Notes under the pieces: generated by a model | What the model saw: only the letters and a program-made list of their open reading frames with translations | Database searches by the model: none | Told to the model about the DNA's origin: nothing | Part shown: positions 51,754-61,157 of the stretch, piece by piece | Layout: every line of letters starts with the position of its first letter | How positions within the stretch are numbered: position 1 is the first letter of the stretch | NCBI RefSeq assembly: GCF_048381675.1 | Contig: NZ_JBLWIS010000010.1 | Span: 1 to 64,000 of the forward strand | DNA: 64,000 nt | Source of the DNA: Advenella sp048381675 | GTDB taxonomy: Bacteria > Pseudomonadota > Gammaproteobacteria > Burkholderiales > Burkholderiaceae_B | Direction: 5' to 3' | Made by a program: the position numbers and the translations under genes

Positions 51754-52980
51754 TTAATTGACAGTAATGCGGGCAAATTTGCGTTTGCCTACCTGCACAA
51801 CATAAGTTCCTGCGGCGAGCTGCAGGGATTTATCTTCAACCCGCTGGCCATCAACCCGAACGCCACCCTGCTCGATATTGCGCTGGGCTTCGGAGCCGGA
51901 ACTGGAGAGGCCCGATTCCCTGAGCACCTTGACAATACCCAATGGGCCACCCGGCAACTGGATTTCCGGCATGTCATCGGGGATGGCGCCATCACGGAAG
52001 CGGGCTTCAAAGTTGGCCAAGGCCTCTTCTGCCGCCTTAGCTGAATGGAAACGGGTAATAATTTCCTGGGCCAGCATGACCTTGATATCACGCGGATTGC
52101 GCCCTTCTTCAGTTTGCTTTTTAAGGCCGGCAATTTCTTCCATGGAAAGGAAAGAAAGCAGCTCGTAGTAGCTCCACATGAGCGTGTCTGAAATGGACAT
52201 GAGCTTGCCGAACATGGAGTCAGGCGCTTCGGTAATGCCAATGTAATTGTTCTTGGATTTGGACATCTTGTCGACGCCATCAAGACCCACCAGCAAGGGC
52301 ATGGTTAACACGCACTGGGGATCCTGGCCATATTCTTTTTGCAGCTCACGACCCACCAACAGATTGAACTTCTGGTCGGTACCACCCAGTTCAAGGTCGG
52401 ACTTGAGCACGACAGAGTCGTAGCCTTGCAGCAAGGGATATAAAAATTCGTGTACGGCAATAGGCACGCCGCCCTTGAAGCGCTTGGTAAAATCATCGCG
52501 CTCCATCATGCGGGCCACCGTATAGCGTGAGGCAAGCTGGATAAGGCCACTGGCACCCAGCTGTTCACACCAGTCGGCGTTGTAACGAATTTCGGTACGC
52601 TCGGGGTCTAGCACCATGCTGGCCTGGGCGTAATAAGTTTTTGCGTTCTCTTCGACCTGTTCTTTGGTCAGTGGCGGACGGGTTGCATTGCGCCCGCTAG
52701 GATCACCAATCATCGAGGTAAAATTGCCAATCAGGAAAATGACATTATGCCCAAGGTCTTGCAACTGACGCATTTTGTTAAGGACAACGGTATGACCCAG
52801 GTGAATGTCAGGAGCGGTGGGATCCAGGCCTAGCTTGATACGCAAAGGCGTATTGGTATCACGGCTCTTTTGCAGCTTTTTGACAAACTCTGACTCTACC
52901 AGCAGCTCATCGCACCCGCGCAAAACAATACGCAAGTCATTTTGTACTTCTGGTGAAACAGGTGATTCGGAAGATGACAT
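51754..52980 (-). CDS. tyrS: tyrosyl-tRNA synthetase
   Basis: A 408-residue class I synthetase. The start at ATG 52980 (MSSSES) is preferred over a TTG at 53001. DIHLGHTVVLNKMRQLQDLG is the HIGH region and VDKMSKSKNNYIG the KMSKS loop. An S4-like RNA-binding domain is at the C-terminus (QRNIEQGGVRVDGQRVEDKS). It charges tRNA-Tyr. The length and the HLGH variant fit the TyrZ-like type common in proteobacteria. It is divergent from anmK, and the 141 bases between them hold both promoters. Confidence 0.96.
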   Translation of the reverse strand: MSSSESPVSPEVQNDLRIVLRGCDELLVESEFVKKLQKSRDTNTPLRIKLGLDPTAPDIHLGHTVVLNKMRQLQDLGHNVIFLIGNFTSMIGDPSGRNATRPPLTKEQVEENAKTYYAQASMVLDPERTEIRYNADWCEQLGASGLIQLASRYTVARMMERDDFTKRFKGGVPIAVHEFLYPLLQGYDSVVLKSDLELGGTDQKFNLLVGRELQKEYGQDPQCVLTMPLLVGLDGVDKMSKSKNNYIGITEAPDSMFGKLMSISDTLMWSYYELLSFLSMEEIAGLKKQTEEGRNPRDIKVMLAQEIITRFHSAKAAEEALANFEARFRDGAIPDDMPEIQLPGGPLGIVKVLRESGLSSSGSEAQRNIEQGGVRVDGQRVEDKSLQLAAGTYVVQVGKRKFARITVN

Positions 52981-53121
52981 AAAAAACTTTATCCAATGCA
53001 AAACATAAACATCCCGGAGACAAAATGTAACCAGGATGATAATCAGGTAGATCTGCTATTATCGCTTTTTTCCTGCGATTCAGTGCTAAATTATACCTTT
53101 TTATCCAAATTCAAATTGCAT

Positions 53122-54237
53122 ATGCCTCAGGTACGGGACACTCAGTTTTTCATTGGCCTCATGTCTGGCACCAGCACCGATGGCGTTGATGGGGTCATTG
53201 CCGCATTTTCACCCGAACAGCGTCCTCGCATCCTTGGCCAGGCCAGCCTGCCCATGCCTGCCTTGCTAAGAGAGCGCTTTCTTGAGCTCAATGCCGCAGG
53301 CCACAACGAACTGGAAAAATCCTGCCTGGCCGCCAATGAGCTGGCGCATTTGTATGCCGGAGTTTGCCAGTTACTGCTGCAACAGGCAGAACTGGCCCCC
53401 GAACAAGTCACGGCGATTGGCGCACATGGCCAAACCGTACGCCATCGCCCTGAACTGGGTTATACCATTCAGCTGAATGCGCCCGCATTATTAAGCGAGC
53501 TTACCAATATTGCCGTCGTTGCCGATTTTCGCAGCAAGGATATTGCCGCTGGCGGCCAAGGTGCGCCACTGGTACCCGCTTTTCATCAGGCCCTGTTCAG
53601 CACTCACCGGCCCGTAACCGTGTTGAATCTGGGCGGGATGGCCAATATCAGCATCCTGCACCCTGAAAAAGAAGTCACAGGGTTTGATACCGGACCGGCC
53701 AATGTACTGATGGATTTATGGTGCCAGCGCCACACCGGCAAAGAATACGACCATAACGGACAATGGGGTGCCAGCGGCGTCGTGAATGAATCTTTGCTGA
53801 ATTTCATGCTGAATGCCGAACCCTGGTTTGCGCTGCCACCGCCCAAATCAACTGGGCGTGACCTGTTCAATCCAAACTGGCTCAATGCCATGCTGGCCCG
53901 CTTTGAAGAAAAAGTTTCCGCCCCTGACGTACAGGCCAGCCTGCGCGCACTAACCGCCCAAACCATTGCCTGCGCAATTCGTGCGCATGCCCCTGAAACA
54001 CAGGAAATCATTGCCTGTGGCGGTGGCGCCCTGAACGGCCCCTTGTTGCAGGAACTGGCAGTGCGTACGGGCCTTCAGGTAAGACGCTGTGAAGATTACG
54101 GAGTCGCCAGCCAATCCATGGAAGCACTGGCTTTTGCCTGGCTGGCCTGGGCCAATTGCTACCAGGTTCCCGCAGGCACGCCTTCAGTCAGTGGTGCCAG
54201 GCGCAAAACCGTTCTGGGCGCCTATTACCCGGCCTGA
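53122..54237 (+). CDS. anmK: anhydro-N-acetylmuramic acid kinase
   Basis: A 371-residue kinase in peptidoglycan recycling that converts anhydro-MurNAc to MurNAc-6-phosphate. The start at 53122 (MPQVRDTQFF) gives the standard length; the frame runs on 42 codons upstream into the tyrS leader without homology. FIGLMSGTSTDGVDGVIAAF (10-29) is the phosphate-binding loop, IGAHGQTVRHRPELG and FDTGPANVLMD follow, and EIIACGGGALNGPLLQELA is the second nucleotide motif. It converges on the nadQ-like gene with 13 bases between stops. Confidence 0.96.
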   Translation: MPQVRDTQFFIGLMSGTSTDGVDGVIAAFSPEQRPRILGQASLPMPALLRERFLELNAAGHNELEKSCLAANELAHLYAGVCQLLLQQAELAPEQVTAIGAHGQTVRHRPELGYTIQLNAPALLSELTNIAVVADFRSKDIAAGGQGAPLVPAFHQALFSTHRPVTVLNLGGMANISILHPEKEVTGFDTGPANVLMDLWCQRHTGKEYDHNGQWGASGVVNESLLNFMLNAEPWFALPPPKSTGRDLFNPNWLNAMLARFEEKVSAPDVQASLRALTAQTIACAIRAHAPETQEIIACGGGALNGPLLQELAVRTGLQVRRCEDYGVASQSMEALAFAWLAWANCYQVPAGTPSVSGARRKTVLGAYYPA

Positions 54238-54250
54238 ACGCCCGCGACAA

Positions 54251-55195
54251 TTATTTTATTTGTGGTAATTTGCTGCCGGCCAAAATGTTTTCCAGCAAAA
54301 CGTGATCCTTGAACCTGTACAAGCGAGCCGGCCTGCCACGATCCTGCGCAGTCATTTTTCCGGTTTCTTCCACCAGGTCCTGATGCTGCATCAGCCGGCG
54401 AAAGTTCTGCTTATGCAGTTCTACGCCCGCCAGCCCCTCAATGCTTTTTTGCAATTGAAAAAGAGTAAATTCGGCTGGCATCAGCTCGGAAATAACAGGC
54501 CGGTATTTGATTTTTGCACGAAGGCGTGACATGGCCGTGGCCAAAACCCGACGATGATCCCGCTGCATAGGGAACCCAATCTCGGCGTGCCCCAATCCGA
54601 TATCCCGGCAATTGGGGGCCTCGGGAATCAGGCCAGCCTCATACATCAGCTCATAACGCAGCAGCACGTGCTCTTCTACCCAGTCAAATCCGTTCAGGCC
54701 CCAGCACATGTCCACCCGGCGTTGCCGGTTGATACGGGCCATGGGGTCGCTTTCCTGGCTAATCCAATCCTGCAATTGCGGCAATAACGTTTGGGTTACC
54801 CAGGGCACCAGTCCTTGCCGGTGGTCTTCCCAGGGAAAATAAAAATACCAGTCCTGCCAGCTGGCATGTGCCTCAAGCTGGCTTTCATCAATTTCCTTAA
54901 CCAAACCCAGGTAACTGACATACAGCACCGGATGCCCCGACAAACGGGTTCGGGTGGTGTCCACAAACGTGTACAGCTGCTCTACATATCCCATGGGCTG
55001 CCGGGTCTGGGTTTTAACCCATTGCCTGACTCCTGATTGCAAGGAACGGTGAACCGGAGACAGGGCACCAAAGGGCAAGGATTGTCCATCAAGCACCGTT
55101 AAGACACGGGCGGAAAAGCGGGTGATGGCAATTAACACGGCAACCAGCTCGCTGGCGCCCTCGTTCTGGGTAATGGAGGTTTCTGAAGCCGGCAT
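54251..55195 (-). CDS. nadQ: NadQ/NrtR-family regulator of NAD biosynthesis
   Basis: A 314-residue protein with a Nudix-like N-terminal domain (to about 215) and a C-terminal winged helix (about 225-314). VAVLIAITRFSARVLTVLDG opens the Nudix part, which lacks the intact Nudix box (GX5EX7REUXEEXGU), so it should sense rather than hydrolyse a nucleotide. RPVISELMPAEFTLFQLQKS, then LHKQNFRRLMQHQ, is the DNA-binding part of NrtR-type regulators. It is divergent from nadA-nadB, with a TTATACTC/GAGCATAA palindrome between them, so it most likely represses these genes. The symbol is my best match to the Nudix-like NadQ group. Confidence 0.82.
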   Translation of the reverse strand: MPASETSITQNEGASELVAVLIAITRFSARVLTVLDGQSLPFGALSPVHRSLQSGVRQWVKTQTRQPMGYVEQLYTFVDTTRTRLSGHPVLYVSYLGLVKEIDESQLEAHASWQDWYFYFPWEDHRQGLVPWVTQTLLPQLQDWISQESDPMARINRQRRVDMCWGLNGFDWVEEHVLLRYELMYEAGLIPEAPNCRDIGLGHAEIGFPMQRDHRRVLATAMSRLRAKIKYRPVISELMPAEFTLFQLQKSIEGLAGVELHKQNFRRLMQHQDLVEETGKMTAQDRGRPARLYRFKDHVLLENILAGSKLPQIK

Positions 55196-55320
55196 ATTTT
55201 ATGGCTATTGATGATTGAATATTGGCATAGGCATTGTATCTGGAAGTGTCTAGCCGGGCAAAACTATTTGCAACAGCCTTAATGAAGAAAAAAAGTCGAT
55301 ACATAAAAATATTTTGCGTT

Positions 55321-55341
55321 TTATACTCATAAAGAGCATAA
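55321..55341. promoter_or_regulatory. candidate NadQ operator
   Basis: TTATACTC-ATAAA-GAGCATAA is an 8+8 inverted repeat with one mismatched pair and a five-base spacer. It lies 33 bases before the nadA start and 125 before the divergent regulator gene. Position and symmetry fit an operator of the Nudix-like regulator; binding is inferred. Confidence 0.6.
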
Positions 55342-55374
55342 TTGGCTTTTTTAAAAATCACTATTTGAAAAACC

Positions 55375-56565
55375 ATGGGACACACCGAACAGAAAGCCTT
55401 TGAATTTGACCAACCCTTGTTGCAAACCGCCACGCTTAACGGGCAAACCTGCATGGCCTCTGTCCTTCCTGACAGTCAGGAAGCCACGATAGTCGGCAAG
55501 GCCTGGGCCAAGATACCCGCCCCGCTCTCTCTCAAGCAAGAGCAGCAATATATTCAGGAAATCAGGCAGCTCATGCAAAGCAAAAATGCCGTTCTGGTGG
55601 CCCATTATTATGTAGATCCCGTGTTGCAAGACCTGGCGCTTGAAACCAATGGCTGTGTGGGAGACTCGCTTGAAATGGCCCGATTCGGCCGTGACCATGA
55701 AGCCTCTACTCTGATTGTGGCCGGTGTTCGCTTCATGGGTGAAACCGCCAAAATGCTAAGCCCTGAAAAAACCGTGCTGATGCCCACCCTGGAAGCCGAA
55801 TGCTCACTGGATCTGGGCTGCCCTGCCGACCAGTTCAGCGCTTTCTGTGATGCCCACCCAGACCGAACCGTCGTTGTGTATGCCAATACCAGTGCCGAAG
55901 TAAAAGCGCGCGCCGATTGGGTTGTCACCTCTTCCATCGCCCTGGAAATTGTCAGCTACCTGCATGAAAAAGGCGAAAAAATCATTTGGGGCCCAGACCG
56001 TCACCTGGGTCAATACATTCAGGACAACACTGGCGCCGATATGCTTTTATGGCAAGGTTCCTGTCTGGTCCATAATGAATTCAAGGCCGCCGAACTGGCC
56101 AGCCTGAAAGAACAATATCCCAACGCCAAAGTGCTAGTACACCCCGAGTCACCGGCATCAGTAACGGCACTGGCCGATGTAGCCGGATCAACCAGCAAGC
56201 TTATTCAAGCCGTCATCGATTTGCCTGCAACAGAGTTTATTGTGGCCACCGATGCCGGCATCATGCACGAAATGCAAAAACGGGCACCTGGCAAAACCTT
56301 CATTTCAGCTCCCACTTCCGGCAATAGCGCAACCTGTAAAAGCTGTGCCTTTTGCCCATGGATGGCCATGAACGGATTGGCCGGCGTCAAGCAATGCCTG
56401 ACAAACGGCTCCGGCGAAGTCTTACTGGATAAAGACATGGCCCAACGCGCCCGCCTGCCAATTGACCGGATGCTGCAATTTGCCGAAGCCCATAAAAAAT
56501 CGGTCAAGGCCAGCGGCGACCTGGTCCAGGACATGAAACTGTTCCAGCATATCGGAGCCGCATAA
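55375..56565 (+). CDS. nadA: quinolinate synthase
   Basis: A 396-residue [4Fe-4S] enzyme that condenses iminoaspartate with dihydroxyacetone phosphate to quinolinate. VLVAHYYVDPVLQDLALETN is the first conserved loop. GVRFMGETAKMLSPEKTVLM, EAECSLDLGCP and SATCKSCAFCPWMAMNGLAG carry cluster-binding and conserved cysteines. The N-terminal 60 residues are an extra part often seen in betaproteobacteria. It is followed by nadB after five bases. nadC is not in this window. Confidence 0.96.
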   Translation: MGHTEQKAFEFDQPLLQTATLNGQTCMASVLPDSQEATIVGKAWAKIPAPLSLKQEQQYIQEIRQLMQSKNAVLVAHYYVDPVLQDLALETNGCVGDSLEMARFGRDHEASTLIVAGVRFMGETAKMLSPEKTVLMPTLEAECSLDLGCPADQFSAFCDAHPDRTVVVYANTSAEVKARADWVVTSSIALEIVSYLHEKGEKIIWGPDRHLGQYIQDNTGADMLLWQGSCLVHNEFKAAELASLKEQYPNAKVLVHPESPASVTALADVAGSTSKLIQAVIDLPATEFIVATDAGIMHEMQKRAPGKTFISAPTSGNSATCKSCAFCPWMAMNGLAGVKQCLTNGSGEVLLDKDMAQRARLPIDRMLQFAEAHKKSVKASGDLVQDMKLFQHIGAA

Positions 56566-56570
56566 GCAGC

Positions 56571-58229
56571 ATGAAACACGATTTTGATACCATCATTATT
56601 GGCAGTGGCCTGGCCGGGTTGTCGGTGGCGCTGTCATTGCCAAGCAACCACCGCATTGCCATTTTAAGTAAAGATGCGCTTATCAATACCGCCAGCGACA
56701 AGGCGCAAGGCGGTATTGCCGCCGTTTGGGACAGCCAGGATTCATTTGAGCGACACATTAATGACACCCTGGTTGCCGGTGCCGGTTTATGTGAAAAAGA
56801 AGCAGTTACCCACATTGTTGAGCATTCGACTGATGCCCTGCAATGGCTGCTGTCACACCAGGTGGATTTTACGCGTAATGAATCCGACCAGCAGTTGCAT
56901 TTAACCCTTGAAGGCGGCCATTCCTGGCGGCGGATTGCCCATGCGTCGGACAAAACCGGGCATGTCATTACCCAAACCCTGCAATCCCTGCTGGGCAAGT
57001 GCCCCAATATTCATATTTTTGAACAGCGCACCTCGGTCGCACTGCTGACTAGTCGCGAAAATGCGTCCGAATGCATTGGGGTCAAGGTGCTTAACCGGCA
57101 ATCTGGCGAAATGGAAACTTTTCTGGCGCCCAATACGGTACTGGCCACCGGCGGTACCGGCCAGCTGTTTACCCATACCACCAACCCGGAAATTGCCACC
57201 GGTGATGGCATTGCCATGGCCTGGCGTGCCGGCTGCCGGGTAGCCAATATGGAGTTTATCCAGTTTCACCCAACCGCCCTCGCACTACCCAATGCGCCCA
57301 CTTTTTTGATTTCAGAAGCGGTACGGGGTGAAGGAGGCGTATTGCTGCGCCCCGACGGCAGCCGCTTCATGCCCAGCTACGACAAACGTGCTGAACTGGC
57401 ACCGCGCGACATCGTTGCACGGGCCATTGAATCAGAAATGAAGAAAAACGGCACCAGCCATGTCTTGCTGGATATTTCCCACAAACCCAAAGAGCAGATT
57501 TTGCATCATTTCCCGATGATTCATGAAACCTGCCTGTCACACGGGCTTGATATTTGCACCACCCCCATTCCGGTTGCCCCGGCCTCCCATTACACCTGCG
57601 GCGGCGTGCTGGTTAATCGCAATGGGCAAACAGACCTGAAGGGACTTTATTGCGCCGGCGAAACGGCTTACACCGGCCTGCATGGCGCCAATCGCCTAGC
57701 CAGCAATTCTTTGCTGGAATGCATTGTGACCGGCAGAAGTATTGCCAATAGCATTACGGCCGGCCTGCCCTGGGAAACACCTGCGGTTTATGAGCATACC
57801 ATTCATATCAGCCCTGCACCGGCAAGCAACAGCCAGCCAGAAGCCAGCCATGCGCCAAACAAAAACAGCCTAAGACAACTGATGACACAGTGTTTTGGCA
57901 TTGTGCGCAATGATGCCGGCATGCAGACGGCATTAAGCCAACTGAAGTCATGGAAAGCACAATTACTCAACAATAGTGTGGCAAAAGATTATGCATTCCC
58001 AAGCAGAAGCGTGGAAACGAGTAGAAAAGTAGCCCATTTTTCCGCATCCAATTGTTTACAAGACTCAAACTTGAATGAAATAGAGCTAAATAACATGCTG
58101 GATGTTGCCTGCCTGATGTTGCAATGCGGACTGGCACGCAAAGAAAGCCGGGGCCTGCATTACACCACCGACTACCCAAATAAGGCCGAAACCGCTAAGC
58201 CTACCGTGCTGTCACCGGTTTTTTCCTGA
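56571..58229 (+). CDS. nadB: L-aspartate oxidase
   Basis: A 552-residue flavoprotein that oxidises aspartate to iminoaspartate for NadA. FDTIIIGSGLAGLSVALSLP is the FAD-binding loop, DKAQGGIAAVWDSQDSFERH the conserved QGG(I/V)AA motif, FIQFHPTALALPNAPTFLIS, then EAVRGEGGVLLRP the active-site loop, and GLHGANRLASNSLLE the C-terminal FAD motif. The last 50 residues differ from E. coli NadB and include the short CxxCGL-like stretch ACLMLQCGLA. It is cotranscribed with nadA and ends in a strong terminator. Confidence 0.96.
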   Translation: MKHDFDTIIIGSGLAGLSVALSLPSNHRIAILSKDALINTASDKAQGGIAAVWDSQDSFERHINDTLVAGAGLCEKEAVTHIVEHSTDALQWLLSHQVDFTRNESDQQLHLTLEGGHSWRRIAHASDKTGHVITQTLQSLLGKCPNIHIFEQRTSVALLTSRENASECIGVKVLNRQSGEMETFLAPNTVLATGGTGQLFTHTTNPEIATGDGIAMAWRAGCRVANMEFIQFHPTALALPNAPTFLISEAVRGEGGVLLRPDGSRFMPSYDKRAELAPRDIVARAIESEMKKNGTSHVLLDISHKPKEQILHHFPMIHETCLSHGLDICTTPIPVAPASHYTCGGVLVNRNGQTDLKGLYCAGETAYTGLHGANRLASNSLLECIVTGRSIANSITAGLPWETPAVYEHTIHISPAPASNSQPEASHAPNKNSLRQLMTQCFGIVRNDAGMQTALSQLKSWKAQLLNNSVAKDYAFPSRSVETSRKVAHFSASNCLQDSNLNEIELNNMLDVACLMLQCGLARKESRGLHYTTDYPNKAETAKPTVLSPVFS

Positions 58230-58235
58230 ACCATA

Positions 58236-58275
58236 AAAAACGGGCCCGTGTAAAGCACACGGGCCCGTTTTTTTA
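58236..58275 (+). terminator. strong rho-independent terminator after nadB
   Basis: AACGGGCCCGTGT-AAAGC-ACACGGGCCCGTT is a near-perfect 13-base stem, preceded by A-run and followed by seven T. It can end transcription both from nadB and from erpA on the other strand. Confidence 0.93.
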
Positions 58276-58335
58276 TTTATACACGCCAGATGTTATGTCC
58301 AGCATGGCATAAGGGAAAAATTACCGTTTAGGCAA

Positions 58336-58704
58336 TTAAACCGAAAAAGAAGAACCACAGCCACAAGTTGTTTGGGCATTCGGGTTACGAATGACAAACT
58401 GAGACCCTTCAATATCTTCTTTGTAATCGATTTCGGCACCCACCAGATATTGGAAGCTCATGGGATCTACCAACAACTGAACGCCGTCTTTATCGATAGA
58501 AGTGTCGTCGTCGTTGACGACTTCATCAAAAGTGAAACCGTACTGGAAACCTGAACAACCACCACCCTGCACAAAGACACGCAGTTTGAGATCAGGGTTA
58601 CCTTCGTCGATTAACAAATCTTTGACTTTAGCTGCAGCCGCATCGGTGAAAACCAATGGCACTGGAGGAGCCTGCAAGTCTACTGACTCTAAAACGCTAC
58701 TCAT
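58336..58704 (-). CDS. erpA: iron-sulfur cluster insertion protein ErpA
   Basis: A 122-residue A-type carrier that delivers [Fe-S] clusters to target enzymes. VFVQGGGCSGFQYGFTFDE supplies the first cysteine and TTCGCGSSFSV the C-terminal CxC pair. CAGGAG lies eight bases before ATG. It stands beside nadA, whose product needs a [4Fe-4S] cluster, though order here is the normal betaproteobacterial one with argC. It has its own leader and likely shares the terminator at 58236-58275. Confidence 0.94.
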   Translation of the reverse strand: MSSVLESVDLQAPPVPLVFTDAAAAKVKDLLIDEGNPDLKLRVFVQGGGCSGFQYGFTFDEVVNDDDTSIDKDGVQLLVDPMSFQYLVGAEIDYKEDIEGSQFVIRNPNAQTTCGCGSSFSV

Positions 58705-58787
58705 ATACTTACTCCTGGTGAGATACAGTCACCCAAATAAAACAGGCAGACATGCCTATAACAAAACTATTTTAGCATAACCACAAA

Positions 58788-59480
58788 CTAAGACTTAAGC
58801 TTTAGCGTACGTGTCACACGTGTATTTTTACCCTCTACCACTTTCAGGGTGATGCTTTCGGGGGTAAAACCGTCAGGAATAACCAGCAAGCCCTGCGCCA
58901 GCTCAATTCTGCTGAACTTCAAATTAAGGACATTATTGGCCGCCTTTTCTGTTGACGACTTACCGTTTCCTTCCGGCTTGGTAACCGGTTCAGGCTTAAG
59001 GACCACGGTTGTGACCTTGCCATTCATCTTGCCCTTGGCCTCAAAGTGCAGTCGCCCATTGAAAACCGGCGGCTGTTTCTGGGTGCGCGTTAGCATTACC
59101 TTGTAACGGATTCGGGCACCTTCCTTGACCGCATCAAACTCCCTGACGCTCACGTGCATATTGCTTTTGGAAGGAATAAGCTGCTCATAGCGCAGCAATT
59201 CCTCGGTACTTCTGCTTAACTCATCCTGAAGCTTCGAGACCTGCCGGTTAAATTCAACAATCGTACCCTTGTCTACTACCATTTGTGCATTGGCCGCATC
59301 CAGTTTGCCCTGCAGTGACTGGATCTGCAATTCTCCCTGTTTGACCTTATCAGTCAGCAATGCGATCTGTTCGTTTTCCATACCCAGCATTTTGCGCTGA
59401 ACGACATTTTGGGTAATGTAATAGCTACTGGTTGCTCCGACCACGACACCGACGGCCAAAAGAAAAATACGTGCTGCCAT
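58788..59480 (-). CDS. DUF6776-like membrane-anchored coiled-coil protein
   Basis: A 230-residue protein. One N-terminal helix (about 4-22, RIFLLAVGVVVGATSSYYI) is followed by a coiled coil (about 35-95, MENEQIALLTDKVKQGELQI and onward) and a beta-rich C-terminal domain (VREFDAVKEGARIRYKVMLT, VFNGRLHFEAKG, LLVIPDGFTPESITLKVVEG). Size, layout and place between argC and erpA fit DUF6776 proteins of Burkholderiales. The function is unknown; it should face the periplasm. It is 14 bases downstream of argC, so cotranscribed. Confidence 0.78.
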   Translation of the reverse strand: MAARIFLLAVGVVVGATSSYYITQNVVQRKMLGMENEQIALLTDKVKQGELQIQSLQGKLDAANAQMVVDKGTIVEFNRQVSKLQDELSRSTEELLRYEQLIPSKSNMHVSVREFDAVKEGARIRYKVMLTRTQKQPPVFNGRLHFEAKGKMNGKVTTVVLKPEPVTKPEGNGKSSTEKAANNVLNLKFSRIELAQGLLVIPDGFTPESITLKVVEGKNTRVTRTLKLKS

Positions 59481-59494
59481 TGTTTTACGGCCCC

Positions 59495-60550
59495 TTAAGG
59501 GAGAATAGCCACTTGATTCAGACCTGTTTGCTCATCCAAACCAAATAACACATTCATGTTTTGTACTGCCTGGCCGGCTGCACCTTTAACTAGGTTATCC
59601 TGTACGACCACCACAATCAAGGTATCTCCGTTACCTGGACGATGCAAGGCAATGCGCAACTGGTTGGAGGCGCGAACCGAACGGGTTTCCGGCAGGCTGC
59701 CAGCGGGCATGACATCAACAAACGCTTCATGCTGGTAGCGCTGCTCGTACAATGCCTGAAAATCGGTATCCATGGCTTCAGGTTTGATTTTTACATAAAT
59801 GGTGGACAACATACCCCGGATCATGGGCACCAGGTGAGGCACAAAGGTAAGGCCTACCGGCTGGCCAGCAATTTTCGCCAGTTGCTCGACAATTTCCGGG
59901 TGATGGCGGTGGCCTGAGACGCCATAAGCCTTGAAGTTGTCACTGGCTTCGGAAAACAGGCTACCCACTTCGGTTTTACGGCCCGCTCCGGACACGCCCG
60001 ATTTGCAGTCGGCAATGATGTTGTCCACATTGACCAGGCCTTTTTCAAGCAAGGGAGTCAGCCCAAGGATCACGGTAGTAGGATAGCAACCGGGATTGCC
60101 AATGACCTGTGCTCCAGCCACTTTTTCGCGGTTAAGCTCAACCAGACCATAAACACTGTCTTTTAACACATCGGGACAGGCGTGAGGCATTTTGTACCAT
60201 TTCTCAAAAACCGCAGTATCTTGCAAACGAAAATCGGCAGCCAGGTCAATCACTTTTACACCAGCATCAATCAGGGCACGGGCCTGGGCCATGGCGACGC
60301 CATGAGGCGTTGCAAAGAAAACCACATCACACTCTGACAGTGCGGCATTTTCAGGGGCGGAAAAAGCCAGGTCGACATGCTTGCGCAGGTTGGGGAACAT
60401 GTCTGCAACCGGCATGCCTTCTTCCTTGCGCGAGGTAATTGCATGAAGCCTTGCATTGGGGTGTGCAGATAAAAGACGCAGTAATTCCACGCCGGTATAT
60501 CCAGTACCACCGACTATGCCAACCTTGATCTGGGCGGAAGAAGATGCCAT
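59495..60550 (-). CDS. argC: N-acetyl-gamma-glutamyl-phosphate reductase
   Basis: A 351-residue enzyme, third step of arginine synthesis, reducing N-acetylglutamyl phosphate to the semialdehyde with NADPH. VGIVGGTGYTGVELLRLLSA is the cofactor loop, VIGNPGCYPTTVILGLTPLL holds the catalytic Cys, and YGVSGHRHHPEIVEQL the conserved His. Full length. It starts 205 bases downstream of the rpsI stop, after a strong terminator, so it has its own promoter. Confidence 0.96.
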   Translation of the reverse strand: MASSSAQIKVGIVGGTGYTGVELLRLLSAHPNARLHAITSRKEEGMPVADMFPNLRKHVDLAFSAPENAALSECDVVFFATPHGVAMAQARALIDAGVKVIDLAADFRLQDTAVFEKWYKMPHACPDVLKDSVYGLVELNREKVAGAQVIGNPGCYPTTVILGLTPLLEKGLVNVDNIIADCKSGVSGAGRKTEVGSLFSEASDNFKAYGVSGHRHHPEIVEQLAKIAGQPVGLTFVPHLVPMIRGMLSTIYVKIKPEAMDTDFQALYEQRYQHEAFVDVMPAGSLPETRSVRASNQLRIALHRPGNGDTLIVVVVQDNLVKGAAGQAVQNMNVLFGLDEQTGLNQVAILP

Positions 60551-60711
60551 TGTTAAATCCTTTGTTAATTGAATATGGGCTTAAACGTTTTCTAAACGGT
60601 TATTGCACCACATTATGAGTGTTTTTACACGAAATTGGTTCAACTTGCCTGAAAATTACATGCTGGCTTTGCTTCACTGTGTTTCACAGCACAAACATCT
60701 GCAGCCACAAA

Positions 60712-60741
60712 CAAAAAAGACCGCATAAGCGGTCTTTTTTT
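60712..60741 (-). terminator. rho-independent terminator of rplM-rpsI
   Basis: AAAAAAGACCGC-ATAA-GCGGTCTTTTTTT is a symmetric stem with T-runs on both strands. It lies 15 bases after the rpsI stop. Confidence 0.93.
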
Positions 60742-60755
60742 GATTCGTAAACAGA

Positions 60756-61148
60756 TTAGCGTTTGCTGAACTGTTTGCGACGACGTGCTTTGTGGAAACC
60801 GACTTTTTTACGCTCGACTTCACGTGCGTCACGGGTTACATAACCCGCTTTGGACAGTGATGATTTCAATGTTTCATCATAGTCAATAAGGGCACGGGTA
60901 ATACCATGACGGATTGCACCAGCCTGACCGCTTTCACCACCACCGTGAACATTGACGTGGAAGTCAAATGCTTCGGTGAGTTCTGTAAGGACCAAAGGCT
61001 GACGAACAACCATGCGGCCTGTTTCACGGGCAAAATATTCATCAACAGGTTTACCGTTAACAACGATAGCGCCTGTACCTTTTTTCAAGAAAACACGAGC
61101 CACTGAAGTTTTGCGGCGGCCTGTTCCATAATTCCAATTACCGATCAT
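60756..61148 (-). CDS. rpsI: 30S ribosomal protein S9
   Basis: A 130-residue ribosomal protein. YGTGRRKTSVARVFLKKGTG is the N-terminal signature, GGGESGQAGAIRHGITRALI the conserved centre, and KKVGFHKARRRKQFSKR the basic tail that reaches the P-site tRNA. It follows rplM by nine bases, the universal L13-S9 pair. It is followed by a strong terminator. Confidence 0.98.
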   Translation of the reverse strand: MIGNWNYGTGRRKTSVARVFLKKGTGAIVVNGKPVDEYFARETGRMVVRQPLVLTELTEAFDFHVNVHGGGESGQAGAIRHGITRALIDYDETLKSSLSKAGYVTRDAREVERKKVGFHKARRRKQFSKR

Positions 61149-61157
61149 GATTTATCC

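Noticed and set aside
52996..53121. 42-codon extension of AnmK
   Set aside because: It covers the tyrS/anmK promoter region, and AnmK proteins start near MPQ...FIGLMSGTS.
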